Shown in pieces: positions 6,233 to 7,311 of a DNA stretch of 7,311 nucleotides; positions within the stretch are counted from its first letter, which is position 1, and each line of letters begins with the position of its first letter. A model generated the notes under the pieces. It had not been told where the DNA came from, did no database searches, and saw only the letters and a program-made list of their open reading frames with translations. Position numbers and translations under genes: made by a program. Origin of the DNA: Synergistaceae bacterium (GTDB lineage Bacteria > Synergistota > Synergistia > Synergistales > Aminobacteriaceae); assembly GCA_031270755.1 (NCBI GenBank), contig JAISWV010000106.1:1-7311 (forward strand), in the 5' to 3' direction.

Positions 6233-6664
6233 TCATTTCGGGGTCTCACCCGCGATCACGGAAATGATCACCAGGTCTTCTTTGCCGGTATTGCTCAGCC
6301 CGTGAGACTGTCCTTTGCGGGCAATGGTAATGTCTCCGGCCTTCACGTCGAATTCCTTCCCGTCGTCGTTTTTGAACACTCCCGTACCCGAGATGACAAT
6401 GTAGACGTCTTCGTTGACTTCGTGCTTATGGAAGCCGATAGAGTCCCCCGGTTTGAGCGTCAGCCAGCCGATTTCCCTGACGGGGTTCTCCATGGGGGGC
6501 ATGTCCCGCGTAAAGGCGTACCTGCCGTACAACACACCGGTCCCGCCGCCGGCTTTTTCCTTGTCCAGGACAATCAGGTCTTGTTCTTTGAAAATGTCGG
6601 CAAAAGCGCAGGAAACCATCACCAAATTCACGACAACCACCAAGAGCAAAATCTTTTTCAACAC
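6233..6664 (-). CDS. Exported small single-domain cupin protein
   Basis: The 143-residue product begins with a basic MLKK, a hydrophobic core (ILLLVVVVNLVMV) and a cleavage site at about AFA-D (22/23), a typical signal peptide. The Cys at 19 makes a lipoprotein conceivable, but Met at -3 is atypical. One cupin domain follows. Motif 1 is GDSIGFHKHEVNE (from 73), with metal ligands H79, H81 and E85. Motif 2 is GDITIARKGQSHGLSN (from 110), with H121, and Arg replaces the usual Pro at 116. The ligands are intact, so it should bind a metal, but the substrate is unknown; such cupins include sugar-, acid- or amine-binding proteins and small dioxygenases. The start could be GTG at 6664 or, better spaced from GGGGAGGG (6675-6668), TTG at 6661. 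It is convergent to the zapA operon and separately transcribed. Confidence 0.88.
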   Translation of the reverse strand: MLKKILLLVVVVNLVMVSCAFADIFKEQDLIVLDKEKAGGGTGVLYGRYAFTRDMPPMENPVREIGWLTLKPGDSIGFHKHEVNEDVYIVISGTGVFKNDDGKEFDVKAGDITIARKGQSHGLSNTGKEDLVIISVIAGETPK

Positions 6665-6715
6665 GAACCCTCCCCTATAAAAATATATTCACATTCCACC
6701 ACTGCAACGATACCC

Positions 6716-6744
6716 ATATTAATCGACTCTCGTATTTTCCGCAA
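6716..6744 (-). promoter_or_regulatory. Possible promoter of the cupin gene
   Basis: On the minus strand TTGCGG (6744-6739) and TAATAT (6721-6716) are 17 bases apart, with 3 and 4 matches to the consensus. This would give a leader of about 45 bases. A second candidate is TTGGTA (6832-6827) with TATAAC (6808-6803), spaced 18 bases, giving a longer leader. Both are modest and neither is decisive. Confidence 0.3.
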
Positions 6745-6775
6745 GCACACGGCAACTCCGGACTCTAAAATATTA

Positions 6776-6804
6776 TTGACAATATGTATTGTAAGTTTTA
6801 TAGT
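6776..6804 (+). promoter_or_regulatory. Near-consensus promoter reading right, with no normal gene after it
   Basis: TTGACA (6776-6781, 6 of 6) and TATAGT (6799-6804, 5 of 6) are exactly 17 bases apart in AT-rich DNA. Transcription should start near 6811. It is the best promoter in the window by consensus. Only a hairpin with T-runs (6839-6870) and a 12-codon ORF (6953-6991) lie within 250 bases downstream, so its product is a small RNA, a leader, or the start of a gene that has been lost. Confidence 0.6.
6779..6792. promoter_or_regulatory. Perfect palindrome at the -35 box, candidate operator
   Basis: ACAATA-TG-TATTGT is a perfect inverted repeat with a two-base centre. It overlaps the last three bases of the TTGACA -35 box and covers the first part of the spacer. 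This is where a dimeric repressor would compete with RNA polymerase. No known box is matched with certainty. Confidence 0.45.
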
Positions 6805-6838
6805 TATACTCACGATCCAAAACATTTACCAAGCGATT

Positions 6839-6870
6839 AGGCTGCTTTGTGCAAGCAGTTTTCGCTTTTT
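6839..6870 (+). terminator. Hairpin with following T-runs shortly after the orphan promoter
   Basis: CTGCTT (6842-6847) pairs with AAGCAG (6853-6858) around a five-base loop; AGG before and TTT after can add three pairs, two of them G-U. TTTT (6859-6862) and TTTTT (6866-6870) follow. Transcripts from 6811 could stop here after about 55-60 bases, making a small RNA or an attenuated leader. The stem is short and only moderately GC-rich. Confidence 0.4.
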
Positions 6871-6900
6871 GGCAAATCTATCCGCTCTTGAGTATAACCA

Positions 6901-6916
6901 ATCAAATATTTTTGAT
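6901..6916. repeat. AT-rich inverted repeat, possible binding site
   Basis: ATCAAA (6901-6906) and TTTGAT (6911-6916) are perfectly inverted around TATT. TTTGATA recurs at 6924-6930, giving a direct repeat with the copy at 6911-6917. The cluster sits 37-52 bases before the small ORF at 6953. It may be a regulator site or simply AT-rich sequence. Confidence 0.3.
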
Positions 6917-6952
6917 AGATAACTTTGATAAAAGCTCGAAGGGGTGATTTTT

Positions 6953-6991
6953 ATGATCGCAAAACTCACGAAACATGCAAGAAAGATTTAA
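6953..6991 (+). CDS. 12-codon ORF with a good ribosome-binding site, truncated gene or leader peptide
   Basis: ATG at 6953 follows AAGGGGTGA (6939-6947) at a suitable distance and opens a reading frame of twelve codons, MIAKLTKHARKI, ended by TAA. It is basic (Lys, Arg and His make up 5 of 12 residues). It lies about 140 bases downstream of the strong promoter at 6776-6804, with the hairpin at 6839 between. It could be a leader peptide, or the start of a gene whose remainder was lost through rearrangement near the adjacent putative transposon end. No function is recognised. The case rests only on the promoter and ribosome-binding site. Confidence 0.3.
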   Translation: MIAKLTKHARKI

Positions 6992-7000
6992 CTTGCTCTT

Positions 7001-7029
7001 GTATGCGGATCCAATCAGCTTTCGCATAC
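7001..7029. repeat. Seven-base inverted repeat
   Basis: GTATGCG (7001-7007) and CGCATAC (7023-7029) are perfectly inverted around a 15-base loop. It follows the 12-codon ORF by nine bases and precedes the putative transposon end by 22 bases. With no T-tract after it, it may be a hairpin in the RNA from the upstream promoter, or a protein-binding site. Confidence 0.35.
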
Positions 7030-7051
7030 CCCGGACGTTAGGGCCAGGAAA

Positions 7052-7311
7052 TTGAGTTTAAAGCAGTTTAGCTTTAATCGTATTGCTCATTGGTCTCGCG
7101 TGTCCGCCTGTTCGCTGGTTTACCAAACTGCACGCTTCCCCGGCGTGCTGTGTTCCTAGTATAACGTTTCCGTCTCTGGTAAGTCGGGTGGCCATTCGGG
7201 TTTCTCTCTAATCCAGAACCTCCATAGAGGCGATGCAAAACAGCCCTTTGGGCGCACTAACAACCGGTAGATTTACCTCCCCAAGTTCGGGCAGTATTGG
7301 ACTTCACTTTG
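7052..7311 (-). mobile_element. Putative right end of an IS200/IS605-type element, with possible TnpB guide-RNA region
   Basis: This 260-base stretch has no ORF longer than about 31 codons but holds many small hairpins: 7058-7077, 7118-7128, 7130-7148, 7219-7230 and 7243-7253. Read on the minus strand, the hairpin at 7077-7058 is followed after two bases by TCAA (7055-7052). In IS608, the model IS200/IS605 element, the right end is a subterminal hairpin followed by TCAA at the cleavage point. The 3' region of tnpB plus the right end also encodes the omega guide RNA, whose guide is the flanking DNA. The layout fits, but no tnpB or tnpA is visible; they would lie past the right edge. A minus-strand ORF of 31 codons (7303-7208, preceded by a stop) could be a decayed tnpB end, which I cannot verify. 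The call rests on structure alone. Confidence 0.35.
7058..7077 (-). repeat. Subterminal hairpin of the putative transposon end
   Basis: On the minus strand TTAAAGC and GCTTTAA pair perfectly (seven bases) around the six-base loop TAAACT. The 3' foot is two bases from TCAA (7055-7052). Its size and distance to the tetranucleotide are like those of hairpins bound by Y1 transposases as single strands. The TTAA-rich base makes it weaker than most. Confidence 0.5.

Noticed and set aside
6140..6922. Plus-strand ORF of 260 codons opposite the cupin gene
   Set aside because: It overlaps the terminator and lies antisense to a gene with a clear signal peptide and cupin motifs; its own translation has no recognisable features.
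7052..7257. Group II intron 5' end on the minus strand, suggested by GTGCGCC at 7257-7251
   Set aside because: No domain V hairpin or reverse transcriptase is visible, and the expected long domain I fold is not apparent; the hairpin plus TCAA fits an IS200/IS605 end better.
7058..7311. The same hairpin as a plus-strand left end of a transposon (TTGA followed by hairpin)
   Set aside because: A left end would be followed within about 100 bases by a transposase ORF on the plus strand, and about 230 bases to the edge contain none; the minus-strand right-end reading is favoured but not proven.

Overview
The window is dominated by one rightward operon of translation and cell-division genes: infC (translation initiation factor IF-3), rpmI (ribosomal protein L35), rplT (L20), pheS and pheT (the two phenylalanyl-tRNA synthetase chains), a small coiled-coil gene, and zapA. 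The order infC-rpmI-rplT-pheS-pheT is widely conserved in bacteria, and zapA often follows pheT. Coding DNA is GC-rich and ribosome-binding sites are strong purine-rich Shine-Dalgarno sequences. PheS carries the C-x2-C...C-x2-C segment seen in many non-enteric bacteria. I suspect an anaerobic, gut-type bacterium of the Synergistota or a neighbouring deep branch. That is only an impression from protein flavour and gene order; no rRNA is present to settle it.

Layout: 1-114 is the C-terminal end of an unrecognised protein with a terminal membrane helix. 115-488 holds no convincing gene. It contains a hairpin, an extended -10 promoter (252-280) and a roughly 200-base leader that can fold either into a three-way junction or into an intrinsic terminator, which is the pattern of a transcription attenuator. 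infC then starts at an AUU codon, the rare start known for infC in enteric bacteria. The rest of the operon runs to 6105 with short gaps. pheS and pheT overlap by four bases, and two stable tandem hairpins lie between rplT and pheS. A strong hairpin with T-rich sequence after it (6149-6200) closes the operon.

A convergent gene on the minus strand (6233-6664) encodes a small exported cupin. From 6665 to the right edge (647 bases) there is no normal gene. An AT-rich stretch carries a near-consensus plus-strand promoter with a perfect palindrome over its -35 region. Further on come a hairpin with T-runs and a 12-codon ORF with a good ribosome-binding site. The last 260 bases are rich in small hairpins and end, read on the minus strand, in a subterminal hairpin followed by TCAA. 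This resembles the right end of an IS200/IS605-type transposon and may include the guide (omega) RNA region of a tnpB that would lie beyond the window.

The operon links ribosome assembly (L20, L35), initiation (IF-3), phenylalanine charging (PheST) and Z-ring assembly (ZapA and a ZapB-like partner) under one attenuated promoter. The most noteworthy items are the attenuator with mutually exclusive folds, the forced AUU start, the ZapB-like/ZapA pair at the end of a translation operon, and the putative transposon end next to an orphan regulated promoter.
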